From contig JADGOE010000012.1 of the NCBI GenBank assembly GCA_017883135.1, positions 1-59,853 of the forward strand: DNA of 59,853 bases, given 5' to 3'. The notes beneath the pieces were generated by a model that saw only the letters and a list, made by a program, of their open reading frames with translations, was not told where the DNA came from and searched no databases. The stretch comes from Acidimicrobiales bacterium (lineage in GTDB: Bacteria; Actinomycetota; Acidimicrobiia; Acidimicrobiales; RAAP-2). Below are positions 31,338 to 39,321 of the stretch, piece after piece. The translations under genes and the position numbers were made by a program. Numbering within the stretch: the stretch's first letter is position 1; each line of letters opens with the position of its first letter.

Positions 31338-32657
31338 TCAGGGAAATGCCGGTCCGGACGATGACCGGGAACCCAGGTCGGGGGTCGGGCCGACGGCGTC
31401 GGTGACCGGTGCGGTTCGACCGACCGAGGCGGCAGGCGCACGCCGGCTGCGGACCCACAACATGAGCGCCACGCCGATCTCGAAGGTCACCACGGCGAAG
31501 AAGAACGAGTTCCCCCACAGGAGCTGCCACCCGTGTTCGGCGAGCTCCTTGTCGCCACCGTTCGGCACCGTCCAGATGGGCGCCCACCAGAACAGGGCTG
31601 CCCCTGCCGCGGCCCACCACCGCCCACCTGCGGGGCGGTCCGCGCCCCAGACCAGCCAGATGAGCACCGGAACGGCCCACACCAAGTGGTGCGCCCAGGT
31701 GATCGGGGAGGCCAACAGACCGCCGGCAGCGCACACGAGCACTCCGAGGAAGCTCGAGGACGATCGGTAGGCCCAGGCTGCGAGCACGATGCCAGCGACC
31801 AGAACCAGCCCACTGAGCACGGTGATCAGCCCAGTGGACACCACCTGGTGATCGAACCGGTCCACCACTGCTCGCAGGCTCTGGTTGCTGATGTAGAACA
31901 CGCCACCGACCCGTTTGGCATCCGTCGCGTACTTGGTCCAGTAGGACCACGAGGCGCTCGGGTTGACGGCCGCCGCCAGTGCAGAACACCCGACGAACGT
32001 GCCCAGGGCAACCCACGCGGCCCGTGTCTGACGGGTGAGGAAGAGATAGGGCACGAACACCAGGGGGACCAGTTTGATCGCGGCCGCCAATCCGACCAGC
32101 AGACCGCGTGGCATCGTCCGTCGACCGACCCGGGGACGGCCGGTGAGATCGGCCAGCACCAATGCGGCCAACACGATGTTGATCTGGCCGAAGCCCATCG
32201 TCAGGTGCACCGGTTCGATCCACAGGGCCGGTGTCATCAGGACGAGGGACCACGCGATCCGCCGGTCCCGTTCCCAAGCGGGACGCGCTGCCCGCAGGGA
32301 CAGCCACACCAGCGCGAACAGGGCGACGACGTTGACCAGGCTCCACAGCACCTGTGCCGCCCTCTCGGGCAGCACGGTCAGCGGCGCGAACACCAGTGCG
32401 GCGAAGGGCGGGTAGGTGAAGGGCAGGTGGGGAGGACTCGGAAGCGACGCCTGGTAGAGGCTGCCGTCGACGAGGTGGCGGCCGCCCATCAGGTAGACGG
32501 CCATATCCAGCTGGAGACGGTTCGTCGCCTGATGCACCGCCTCGAGTGTGGCGAGCCCGGCCGACAGGAGCCCGACCGCCCACAGGGCCGGGGTCCGCGC
32601 GGACGTAGTGCTGCCTGCCGGCGTCGTCGCAGGACCTACCATGCGGCTCGTCACCAC
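31338..32657 (-). CDS. GT87 (DUF2029) membrane mannosyltransferase
   Basis: A 439-residue integral membrane protein with about ten helices. The first extracytoplasmic loop reads LQLDMAVYLMGGRHLVDGSL with the family Asp, then LPFTYPPFAALVFAP and WIEPVHLTMGFGQINIVLAA, and IKLVPLVFVPYL follows; all are GT87 hallmarks. It is a close relative in layout of the GT87 gene at 22077, but on the opposite strand and beyond the island. The start may be GTG 32657 or ATG 32642. The acceptor is unknown; a lipomannan-like glycolipid is plausible. A Gly/Ser/Pro tail of about 30 residues ends the protein. Confidence 0.83.
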   Translation of the reverse strand: MVTSRMVGPATTPAGSTTSARTPALWAVGLLSAGLATLEAVHQATNRLQLDMAVYLMGGRHLVDGSLYQASLPSPPHLPFTYPPFAALVFAPLTVLPERAAQVLWSLVNVVALFALVWLSLRAARPAWERDRRIAWSLVLMTPALWIEPVHLTMGFGQINIVLAALVLADLTGRPRVGRRTMPRGLLVGLAAAIKLVPLVFVPYLFLTRQTRAAWVALGTFVGCSALAAAVNPSASWSYWTKYATDAKRVGGVFYISNQSLRAVVDRFDHQVVSTGLITVLSGLVLVAGIVLAAWAYRSSSSFLGVLVCAAGGLLASPITWAHHLVWAVPVLIWLVWGADRPAGGRWWAAAGAALFWWAPIWTVPNGGDKELAEHGWQLLWGNSFFFAVVTFEIGVALMLWVRSRRAPAASVGRTAPVTDAVGPTPDLGSRSSSGPAFP

Positions 32658-32774
32658 CGAGGCTTGCGAACTGTTCGGACGGCCCTGGACACCAGGTCCC
32701 CGATGTTACGACAGCAGGTGCCAGAGGTCGCGCGAAGAGGCACGCGTGTGGCGGGTCCCGTCCCTCCTTCCGGA

Positions 32775-32780
32775 TAGGGT
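32775..32780 (+). promoter_or_regulatory. Candidate -10 hexamer TAGGGT
   Basis: TAGGGT in the divergent region upstream of the ABC ATPase gene; it would give a leader of about 120 nt. Confidence 0.3.
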
Positions 32781-32905
32781 GCGGGACCGAACGGCGATGG
32801 TTCGCACCAGTCGAGGACAGCCGAACAGGGGAGGCCAGATTCCTACCGATCGATGCCGACGGCCATCCATGCTTGCGACGAACAGCGCCGACGGGTGAGC
32901 CCGCG

Positions 32906-33739
32906 ATGGTGACCGTCCGCAGTGAACCAGTGGCAGGCCTGGTCGTCCGGCTCGAGGGTGTCGCGGTGGTGCGCAACGGGAGGGCGCTCCTCGACGACAT
33001 CTGGTGGGAGGTGGGTGCCGGGCAACGGTGGGCACTGCTGGGGCCGAACGGTTCGGGGAAGACCACGCTGTTGAGGGTGGTCGGATCCTCCCTGTGGCCG
33101 ACCCGCGGGGTGGTAGAGCTGCTGGGCGAACGCCTGGGCCGGGTGGACATGCGCGAGCTCCGCCGGCGAATTGCCGTGGTCAGTGCCTCGGTCAGCCGCT
33201 CGCTGCGCCCGGAGCTCCCCGCTCTCGAGGTGGTGCTCACCGGGCGGCACGCCGCTCTCGAGACGTGGTGGCACGAGTACAGCGAAGACGATCGAACCCA
33301 GGCCGCCACGCTGCTGGCCGACGCCGGATTCGGCGATCCCGGGTTTGCCGAGCGACCGTTCGGTCTGCTGTCCGAGGGTGAGCGCCAGCAGGTCCTGCTG
33401 GCCCGGGCACTGATGGGCAGCCCCGAGCTGGTGTTGATGGACGAGCCGGCCGCCGGGCTCGACCTCGGCGCCCGCGAGCGATTGCTGACCCGGCTGGCCT
33501 CTTTGGCCGGCGACCCGTCGGTGCCCCCGCTGGTGCTGGTGACCCACCACCTCGAGGAGATCCCTCCGGGGGTGACCCACGCCGCACTGTTGCGGAGAGG
33601 CTCGATGGTGGCAGCGGGCCCTGTCGGAGAGGTCCTCACCGGTCCGGCCGTCTCCGCTGCCTTCGGCGTGGACGTCGTAGTTGAGAGGCGGGACGGCCGC
33701 TGGACCGCCCGCTCCGTCGCCACGACCCCAGGTTCCTGA
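32906..33739 (+). CDS. Stand-alone ABC ATPase (YlmA/ModF-like)
   Basis: A 277-residue ATP-binding protein. Walker A is LGPNGSGKTTLLRVVG, the signature motif reads LLSEGERQQVLLARAL, Walker B is LVLMDEPAAGLDL, and the switch His is in LVLVTHHLEEIP. No permease or binding protein is adjacent, and the variant signature (LSEGE) is typical of YlmA/ModF-like stand-alone ABC proteins. Its role, whether transport partner or other ATPase, is open. ATG 32906 fits the family N-terminus better than the longer frame from 32873. It ends 29 bp before the convergent propeller gene. Confidence 0.85.
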   Translation: MVTVRSEPVAGLVVRLEGVAVVRNGRALLDDIWWEVGAGQRWALLGPNGSGKTTLLRVVGSSLWPTRGVVELLGERLGRVDMRELRRRIAVVSASVSRSLRPELPALEVVLTGRHAALETWWHEYSEDDRTQAATLLADAGFGDPGFAERPFGLLSEGERQQVLLARALMGSPELVLMDEPAAGLDLGARERLLTRLASLAGDPSVPPLVLVTHHLEEIPPGVTHAALLRRGSMVAAGPVGEVLTGPAVSAAFGVDVVVERRDGRWTARSVATTPGS

Positions 33740-33768
33740 GACGACTACCGCGGACGCGGACGGGTTCC

Positions 33769-35238
33769 TCAGCTCGGGGACTGGCAGCACGACCCGCCGC
33801 CGGGCAGCCCCTGGAGAAGGTGGGCGAGCTGGAAGAGTTGGGCTGCCAACAGCGAGACGGCGTCGAGCTCCTCGGGCGGAAGGGCGACGTGGTCCAGGTT
33901 GATCGAGGTGGCCTGCTCCGGCCGGGGCGGCGTGTGGTCGCCGTGGACGGGCGCGTCGATCCACTCGGCATCGGGACGGATCCGCCGCGGGGTCATCCGG
34001 ACCGGTGTGGGGGAGAAGGTCCCGATGTAGGTGTGGCTGTGATCGCCGGTCGTCCAGATCAGCCTGGTGCCGGAGGGGTCGAAGTAGAACTCGGGCACCA
34101 CCTGGTGCAGGTCGGTCAGCTGCCGGACCGCATGGGTGCCGAGGTCGAGCTCGTAGAGGTCCGTGCGGAACTTGGGGTCGAGGACGGCCAAGACGAAGAA
34201 CGGCCCGAACGCCTGGTTCTCCAAGGGTGGGTCGTAGCCGGCCCCTTGGGCCGCGGTGACCACCGTCTGGTACCAGGTGGAGGTCCCCCGGCTCGACATC
34301 CAGATCACGTCCTTCATGTCGGGCGTGAACACCGCCTGCTCGTCCCAGCCGGGGTTCCCGTCGGTCAGGTGGGTGCGCTGCGGATGGGCCGGCGAGGCGC
34401 CGTCGCCGAAGAGCCGAAGGAAGTAGAGCTCCGAATTGAGCCAGCCGATGCGCTTGTCGCCGTCCGAACTGAACGACGTGTAGAGCACGCCACTGCCGTC
34501 CGGTGCCCATACCTGGGTCTCGTAGGCGTTGTCGCCGCCGGGCGCGACGACGGTCACATCGCTCAGGTGGGGGGACCCGACCTTGTCGACCACGAGGGTG
34601 GACAGCAGGATCGTCCACAGGGTTCCACCCTGTGCCGTCGTCCGGTAGGAGACGTGCGTCCAGATCAGGTGCCGGCCGTCCGGCGACCAGTAGGGGTGGT
34701 AGTTGTCGTAGGGGAGCCCCCCCGATTCGAAGGAGGAGCCCGGACCGGTCAACCGCGCGAGGTGACTTCCGTCCGGGCGCATCGCGTAGAGATCGCTGCC
34801 GATGCCGCCGAGGCACGGGGCGCCGAACGTGGCCGTCTGGCCGCGGAACGAACAGAAGAGGATCCAGTCCCCTTCGGGACGCTCCTCGGGGAACCCGTTG
34901 GGACCCGGCTGGCCACAGGTCAGGCATGACATCCGTGCGCCGTCCAGGCGCGACACGTAGATCTGGGAGACCCCGGACCGGTCGCGCTCGTTGGAGAGGA
35001 CCCGTCCGTCTGCCGTCCACGTCGGGTCCTGCCCGAACGTGTGGGGATTGACGGTGGCGGTGAACCGTGCGGCGGAAAACGATCCGACGGGGGCCGCGGG
35101 CGAGGTCGACACAGGCGAGCTCGAGCATCCGGCGAGCACGACCACCAACGCCGACACGATGGTCAGGGCGAATCGGCCGGGTCCGGAGGGACCACGCCGG
35201 CAAGGGCGCTCGTCCACGTCGACCCCGGGCGCGTACAT
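33769..35238 (-). CDS. Lipoprotein with TolB/WD40-like beta-propeller
   Basis: A 489-residue exported protein. The N-terminus has a basic stretch, a hydrophobic core and a lipobox (ALVVVLAGCSSSP, Cys about residue 39), so it should be membrane-anchored outside. The body has repeated blades with the PDG pattern (MRPDGSHLARL, WSPDGRHLIWTHV, WAPDGSGVLYTSF and DPSGTRLIWTT), like TolB or PD40 propellers. Extra cysteines (CLTCGQPG, LFCSFRG) may form disulfides. The tail ends with GGGSCCQSP. ATG 35238 has GAGGAT upstream. Propellers of this sort bind proteins or glycans; the target is unknown. Confidence 0.75.
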   Translation of the reverse strand: MYAPGVDVDERPCRRGPSGPGRFALTIVSALVVVLAGCSSSPVSTSPAAPVGSFSAARFTATVNPHTFGQDPTWTADGRVLSNERDRSGVSQIYVSRLDGARMSCLTCGQPGPNGFPEERPEGDWILFCSFRGQTATFGAPCLGGIGSDLYAMRPDGSHLARLTGPGSSFESGGLPYDNYHPYWSPDGRHLIWTHVSYRTTAQGGTLWTILLSTLVVDKVGSPHLSDVTVVAPGGDNAYETQVWAPDGSGVLYTSFSSDGDKRIGWLNSELYFLRLFGDGASPAHPQRTHLTDGNPGWDEQAVFTPDMKDVIWMSSRGTSTWYQTVVTAAQGAGYDPPLENQAFGPFFVLAVLDPKFRTDLYELDLGTHAVRQLTDLHQVVPEFYFDPSGTRLIWTTGDHSHTYIGTFSPTPVRMTPRRIRPDAEWIDAPVHGDHTPPRPEQATSINLDHVALPPEELDAVSLLAAQLFQLAHLLQGLPGGGSCCQSPS

Positions 35239-35411
35239 ATCGCAATCCTCGCATCCGGGCGGCGGCGCGACCCGCAGACCGGGGCCAGGCAGCCGGGCAG
35301 GCACCCGGGCCCAGGCGGTTCGGGCAGGCACCCATGACCAGGCGTGTCGAGGAGCCCGTCCGAGGACCTTGGCCTCTAGTGCCGCACGGGCCCGCGGGTG
35401 ACCATTGGAGC

Positions 35412-36341
35412 ATGGCAACAGGTTCCAAAGCGTTCCGTCCGCGGACCGTTCGGATACACGGCCACGAAGTCAGCTACCGGACGGCCGGCGAGGGGCCGAC
35501 GATCCTGCTGATCCACGGGATTGCCGGCAGCTCGACGACGTGGCGGGCGGTGATGCCCGCCCTGGCCGAGCACTACACGGTGATCGCCCCCGACCTCATG
35601 GGCCACGGGCAGTCGGCCAAGCCGCGCGGCGACTACTCGCTGGGGGCCTATGCGAGCGGTATCCGCGACCTGTTGACCGTGTTGGACAAGGAGCGGGTCA
35701 CCCTGGTCGGTCACTCCCTCGGCGGCGGTGTAGCCATGCAGTTCGCGTACCAGTTCCCCGAGTGGGCCGAGCGGCTGGTGCTGGTGGCTTCCGGCGGGCT
35801 CGGCAGAGAGGTAAGCCCACTGCTCAAGGCGGTGACCCTGCCCGGCGCCGAGTACGTGCTGCCGCTCCTGCTCCACCCGCGGATACGCGAAACAGCCGAA
35901 TGGCCCGGCGCCCTGGCACGCCGGGTGGGCTGGCGCCCGAGTGTCAACCTGTCCGAGGTGTGGCGCAGCTACACCTCGCTGACCGATCGACACGGCCAGA
36001 TGGCCTTCGTGCAGACGATCCGGTCGGTGATCGACGTCGGCGGTCAGCGGGTCAGCGCCCACGACCGGCTCTACCTGGCTTCGGCGGTCCCGACCATGAT
36101 CGTCTGGGGCGACCGCGACCGCATCATCCCCGTGGCCCACGCGTACCGGGCCGCGGAGGCCATTCCCACTGCCCGCCTCGAGATCCTCGAAGGCGCCGGG
36201 CACTTTTTGCCATGGCGGGACGCCGACCGGTTTCTGGCCGTCCTCGAGGACTTCTTGAAGTCGACCACCCCCGCCCATGTGCCCGAGGAGCGTTGGCGGA
36301 AGCTTCTGACCGATGCACCGCCCGATGACGAGTTGGAGTAG
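35412..36341 (+). CDS. Alpha/beta-fold hydrolase
   Basis: A 309-residue serine hydrolase. The oxyanion motif is HGIAGSSTTW, the nucleophile elbow GHSLGGGVAMQF, the acid WGDRDRIIPV and the catalytic His GAGHFLPW, all in the right order; a cap domain lies around residues 135-215. It resembles esterases, epoxide hydrolases and C-C hydrolases of actinobacteria. The substrate cannot be read from sequence. ATG 35412 follows a TTGGAG site. It is divergent from the propeller lipoprotein, with about 170 bp between them. Confidence 0.88.
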   Translation: MATGSKAFRPRTVRIHGHEVSYRTAGEGPTILLIHGIAGSSTTWRAVMPALAEHYTVIAPDLMGHGQSAKPRGDYSLGAYASGIRDLLTVLDKERVTLVGHSLGGGVAMQFAYQFPEWAERLVLVASGGLGREVSPLLKAVTLPGAEYVLPLLLHPRIRETAEWPGALARRVGWRPSVNLSEVWRSYTSLTDRHGQMAFVQTIRSVIDVGGQRVSAHDRLYLASAVPTMIVWGDRDRIIPVAHAYRAAEAIPTARLEILEGAGHFLPWRDADRFLAVLEDFLKSTTPAHVPEERWRKLLTDAPPDDELE

Positions 36342-36420
36342 CCGGCTCGAGGCTCCTTCGCATCCGGCAATGCCGTCGGCTGGCGTGCTCCCCTGCGATC
36401 GCCGGCTCGACCGACCCCGC

Positions 36421-36789
36421 TCAATACCCCTGATGTCGCCATTCGTCAATCGTACGGAGCAGTAGTTCGTCGAAGACCTCGCTGGTCATGGATGCACGCC
36501 GGGAGAACAGCGGCTCGTAGGTGTCGAGCCACGCGGTGAGTGCCTCCGTGTCCTCGAGGGTGATCTCCTGGTCGTTGTCGATCAGGTAGGCGCAGACAGT
36601 GCCACCGTCCACGCTCACCGAAAGTTCGCTTTCCCCGCCGGAGCCGAAGCACCAGGTGGGCGGGGCTCCCGGGGTGGTCTGCGGCTCGAGGCTCCAGCCA
36701 CGGCGCGACTGCAAGAGCCGGCTCACCTGATCCCAGAGCTCATCATCGCGTGACGCCACATGCCCTCTTCTCTTCCGGCCATCGGCCAT
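36421..36789 (-). CDS. Hypothetical protein, 122 aa
   Basis: A soluble, acidic protein that I do not recognise. It has a Trp-containing middle (GAPPTWCFGSGGESELSVSV) and a helical, acidic end (LTAWLDTYEPLFSRRASM, LRTIDEWRHQGY), with no signal peptide or metal motif. Codon use is as in its neighbours. The start may be ATG 36789 or a GTG about 30 bp inside (VASRDDELWDQV). It is convergent with the hydrolase gene and lies downstream of the lysoplasmalogenase gene on the same strand with a 78 bp gap. Confidence 0.65.
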   Translation of the reverse strand: MADGRKRRGHVASRDDELWDQVSRLLQSRRGWSLEPQTTPGAPPTWCFGSGGESELSVSVDGGTVCAYLIDNDQEITLEDTEALTAWLDTYEPLFSRRASMTSEVFDELLLRTIDEWRHQGY

Positions 36790-36867
36790 CGGGCGGACCC
36801 AACGTAGGCCGACCGGTGCGGAGGGACCGACCCGAGCGCGATCGGCGTCCCGCCGCGCGGGCGGACC

Positions 36868-37539
36868 TCACCGCAGCAGGGAGAGCACGAGCAGCCCCTG
36901 GGCGAGGTGGTAGGTGACGTGGACGGCGAGCGGTCCTCGCCGGATCGGCCGGACGAAGCGGTTGAGGGCCAACAAGGTGTCCGACAACAAGAAGAGCCCG
37001 GCCCCGACGGCAGCCAGAACGATCCCGACGTTGGCGGCGAGGACGAACATGGTGGCGATGGCGACCATGTAGAGGCAGACCGGCGCGATCAGGGCACGTT
37101 GTCCGCTGGTGGCCAGCGACCGGATCAAGATGGTGCACGGTCCGGCCTCGACGGCGACGACCAATGCGGCCGCCACCGCCAGCCCGACCGGCGAGAAGGA
37201 GAACGGCGGGGTACCGGCCGGAGACGGTGGCTGCAGCAACCCCACGATGAAGAGGACGTGGCCGGCGAGGAACGCGGCCAGTCCGGGGATGAACAGGTTG
37301 CGGGGGAGCATCAACAGCACGTCGCCCACCAGGCAGAAGCCGAGCGCCGCCACGAACCACCACCGTCGATCGACCAGGTGGATCTGGTCCGCCGGCAGGA
37401 TCGCGGCAGCCGCGGTCAGCGCGGCGAGGACTGCCGGCTTGGCGGCGTATTCGAGTCGCTCGTTGGAGGTGGCGACCGCGAACCAATCGGCCGCCGCCGC
37501 CGCTGCTGCAAGCACCACGAGGACCCAGAATGCCGTCAC
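36868..37539 (-). CDS. YhhN/TMEM86-family lysoplasmalogenase
   Basis: A 223-residue membrane protein with about eight helices. YhhN signatures are visible: EYAAKPAVLAALTAAA, FCLVGDVLLMLPRNLFIPGL, AAFLAGHVLFIVGLL and GAGLFLLSDTLLALNRFV; the conserved Asp pairs lie within the membrane core. Family enzymes cleave the vinyl-ether bond of lysoplasmalogens. GTG 37539 lies 7 nt after a TAGGGT hexamer. The upstream intergenic region holds two perfect palindromes. Whether this organism makes plasmalogens is not visible here. Confidence 0.87.
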   Translation of the reverse strand: MTAFWVLVVLAAAAAAADWFAVATSNERLEYAAKPAVLAALTAAAAILPADQIHLVDRRWWFVAALGFCLVGDVLLMLPRNLFIPGLAAFLAGHVLFIVGLLQPPSPAGTPPFSFSPVGLAVAAALVVAVEAGPCTILIRSLATSGQRALIAPVCLYMVAIATMFVLAANVGIVLAAVGAGLFLLSDTLLALNRFVRPIRRGPLAVHVTYHLAQGLLVLSLLR

Positions 37540-37546
37540 ATGCCAG

Positions 37547-37552
37547 ACCCTA
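37547..37552 (-). promoter_or_regulatory. -10 hexamer TAGGGT of the lysoplasmalogenase gene
   Basis: On the minus strand TAGGGT ends 7 nt before the GTG start, the leaderless spacing. Confidence 0.5.
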
Positions 37553-37612
37553 CCGGCCGGCCAACGGTGTCACCTGGGCCGATGGAAAGCAGTTGAGATC
37601 CGCTCGCGGACC

Positions 37613-37633
37613 GTGTACCAATTGGAGGTACAC
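37613..37633. promoter_or_regulatory. Perfect palindrome GTGTACC-N7-GGTACAC
   Basis: A 7-bp inverted repeat with a 7-nt spacer between the divergent lysoplasmalogenase and sepX-like genes. The spacing suits a dimeric regulator; it could also be a hairpin. Confidence 0.4.
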
Positions 37634-37652
37634 AGCCGGGGAGGGCCGTTGG

Positions 37653-37669
37653 GACCACGTCACGTGGTC
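37653..37669. promoter_or_regulatory. Perfect palindrome GACCACG-TCA-CGTGGTC
   Basis: A second 7-bp inverted repeat, starting 20 bp after the end of the first, in the same divergent intergenic region. Confidence 0.4.
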
Positions 37670-37722
37670 GATGTCGGCACTGTCATTCCCTGACCATCCA
37701 CCACTGCGGAATTGCCCGTCGT

Positions 37723-37728
37723 TAGGCT
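37723..37728 (+). promoter_or_regulatory. -10 hexamer TAGGCT of the sepX-like gene
   Basis: TAGGCT would start transcription near 37735. The short leader contains purine-rich AAGGAAGG and GAGGAG sites before ATG 37760. Confidence 0.4.
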
Positions 37729-37759
37729 TTTTCTGCAAGGAAGGTAGGTCGAGGAGTTG

Positions 37760-38530
37760 ATGCCCGTGGTCCTTGTCATGATCATTGCGGTGGCATGGGT
37801 TGTCGCGCTCGGCCCGAGCTTGTTGAAGCGACGTGCCCACGGCGGTGCCGGAATCAGTTCCATCTCGCACTTCCACCACCAACTTCGAGTGCTCGAGCAC
37901 TCCGGCCCGACGCCGATCGTGGCGCCCGCCTACCGGCTCCACGCCGTGGACGGCGCCGGCGGGCGGAGGAGCGTTCCCTACTACCCCGAGGCCAATACCG
38001 CCCCCGTCCTGACCGTGGTGGGGGCCAAGCAGCTTCCGCGACCTGCCCTGGCCTTCCTGGGCGAGCACCCCGTCGATCCGAGCGTCGACCGAGCGTCGAC
38101 CGGGTCGCCCTCTACCGGTTCGGGAGTGGTGACGGCCGGTGCGATCGACGACTGGATCCTGGGACCCGGACGGCGAGATGGCGAGGCCGCGACCCGGCTG
38201 CACGACTCCCACGCGCGCCAACTCGCCCGTCGTCGGCGGCGCGACACCCTGGGCATTCTGGCGCTCGTCTTCTCCCTGAGCCTGCTGATCGGCTTCGTAC
38301 CCGGTGCCGCCTTCGTGTGGGCGGTGACGGCACTGTCCGGGCTTGGACTGCTTGCCTACGTTGCCCTGCTGGTGCAGATGCGGAGGCTGGCCGAGGAACG
38401 CGAACGCAAGCTCCACTACCTGAATCCCCCTTCAACGGAAGGGTCGGACCCGGATCGATCGGCCAGGCTGCCCGGCTACATCAGCGGGCGGTACGCCCAC
38501 CCGTCCAACGGAGCGGCTGCCGCATACTGA
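37760..38530 (+). CDS. sepX: GlpR/SepX-like membrane protein of the actinobacterial divisome
   Basis: A 256-residue protein with one N-terminal membrane helix (VVLVMIIAVAWVVALGPSLL) followed by a basic patch, a long disordered cytoplasmic middle, and two C-terminal helices (about 172-192 and 196-214) ending in LVQMRRLAEERERKLHYL. This three-helix layout and the closing motif match the protein called GlpR or SepX, which binds a gephyrin-like protein and supports division in Streptomyces and relatives. The middle carries a short DNA duplication encoding VDPSVDRAS. ATG 37760 is chosen; an in-frame TTG precedes it directly. No glp or moeA gene is adjacent. The assignment is by architecture. Confidence 0.6.
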   Translation: MPVVLVMIIAVAWVVALGPSLLKRRAHGGAGISSISHFHHQLRVLEHSGPTPIVAPAYRLHAVDGAGGRRSVPYYPEANTAPVLTVVGAKQLPRPALAFLGEHPVDPSVDRASTGSPSTGSGVVTAGAIDDWILGPGRRDGEAATRLHDSHARQLARRRRRDTLGILALVFSLSLLIGFVPGAAFVWAVTALSGLGLLAYVALLVQMRRLAEERERKLHYLNPPSTEGSDPDRSARLPGYISGRYAHPSNGAAAAY

Positions 38531-38551
38531 GCTCGAGCATCCGCCCCTCGA

Positions 38552-38557
38552 TAGGAT
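38552..38557 (+). promoter_or_regulatory. -10 hexamer TAGGAT of the CADD-like gene
   Basis: TAGGAT ends 5 nt before the ATG at 38563, suggesting a near-leaderless message. Confidence 0.4.
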
Positions 38558-38562
38558 GCGGC

Positions 38563-39321
38563 ATGACTTCCGACTGCAGCATCACGCCGATGGCCCCTGC
38601 CGGTACGGCCGGCCCCGAGGACCACGGCACCACCCGACCCGACCACGCCGTCTTCGCTGCGGCCGTGGCCCGTTCACTCGAGGGCAGGGCACTCCTCACC
38701 CACCCCTTCTACCGGCGATGGGAAGCCGGCCAGTTGAGCCAGGGCGAGCTGGCCGAGTACGCGGTGCAGTACCGGGCCTTTGAGGCCGCCCTGCCGGCCG
38801 TGCTCACTTCGGTGGTCGAGCGACTGCAGGCCGAGGGGCATGCCAAGGCGGCCGAGCTGGTGGAGCGCAACCTGACTGACGAGCTTGGCCGGCCGGAGCC
38901 CCACCTCGACCTGTTCGACCGTTTCGCGGAGGCACTTCCCGGCGACGCGGTGACGTCACGCCCGGGTCCGGCAGCCACCGCCCTGGTGGACACCTACCTC
39001 GAGCTGGCGCACGAGGGCCCGATCGCCGCCCTGGCCGGGCTGGCCGCCTATGAGGCCCAGGCGTCGGCGATCGCCGCGTCCAAGGCCGACGGCCTGCGCC
39101 GTTGGTACGGGATGGACGCCGCGGGCACCGCGTTCTGGGACGTGCACGCCACGATGGATGCCGACCACGGTGATTGGACCGTCGGTGCCCTGGCACTGCT
39201 CGGAGCCGAACCTGCGTCGGTGGGCGTCAGCGCGCGCCGCGGCGCCGATGCATGGTGGGCGCTCCTCGATGAGCGCGAGGCCGAGGCGCCGGTTTCAGCC
39301 GAGCTCGGTGCCCACCACTGA
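38563..39321 (+). CDS. CADD-type heme-oxygenase-like diiron protein, candidate p-aminobenzoate synthase
   Basis: A 252-residue helical-bundle protein. Compared from memory with Chlamydia CADD, all six metal ligands are kept: Glu107 and His114 (TDELGRPEPH), Glu164 (AAYEAQ), and His195, Asp199 and His202 (DVHATMDADH). The tyrosine that CADD consumes to make p-aminobenzoate (Tyr27 in HTFY) corresponds to Tyr50 in HPFY, and the essential Lys152 to Lys174 (EAQASAIAASK). Such proteins give a chorismate-independent folate precursor route. The first 35 residues are a family-foreign tail. Its 3' end overlaps the convergent thiolase gene by 27 bp. Fold and ligands are seen; the reaction is inference. 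Confidence 0.82.
   Translation: MTSDCSITPMAPAGTAGPEDHGTTRPDHAVFAAAVARSLEGRALLTHPFYRRWEAGQLSQGELAEYAVQYRAFEAALPAVLTSVVERLQAEGHAKAAELVERNLTDELGRPEPHLDLFDRFAEALPGDAVTSRPGPAATALVDTYLELAHEGPIAALAGLAAYEAQASAIAASKADGLRRWYGMDAAGTAFWDVHATMDADHGDWTVGALALLGAEPASVGVSARRGADAWWALLDEREAEAPVSAELGAHH

Noticed and set aside
31141-33723. 860-codon minus-strand frame across the GT87 and ABC genes
   Set aside because: It runs through the wrong frame of one gene and antisense to another; no domain is recognisable.
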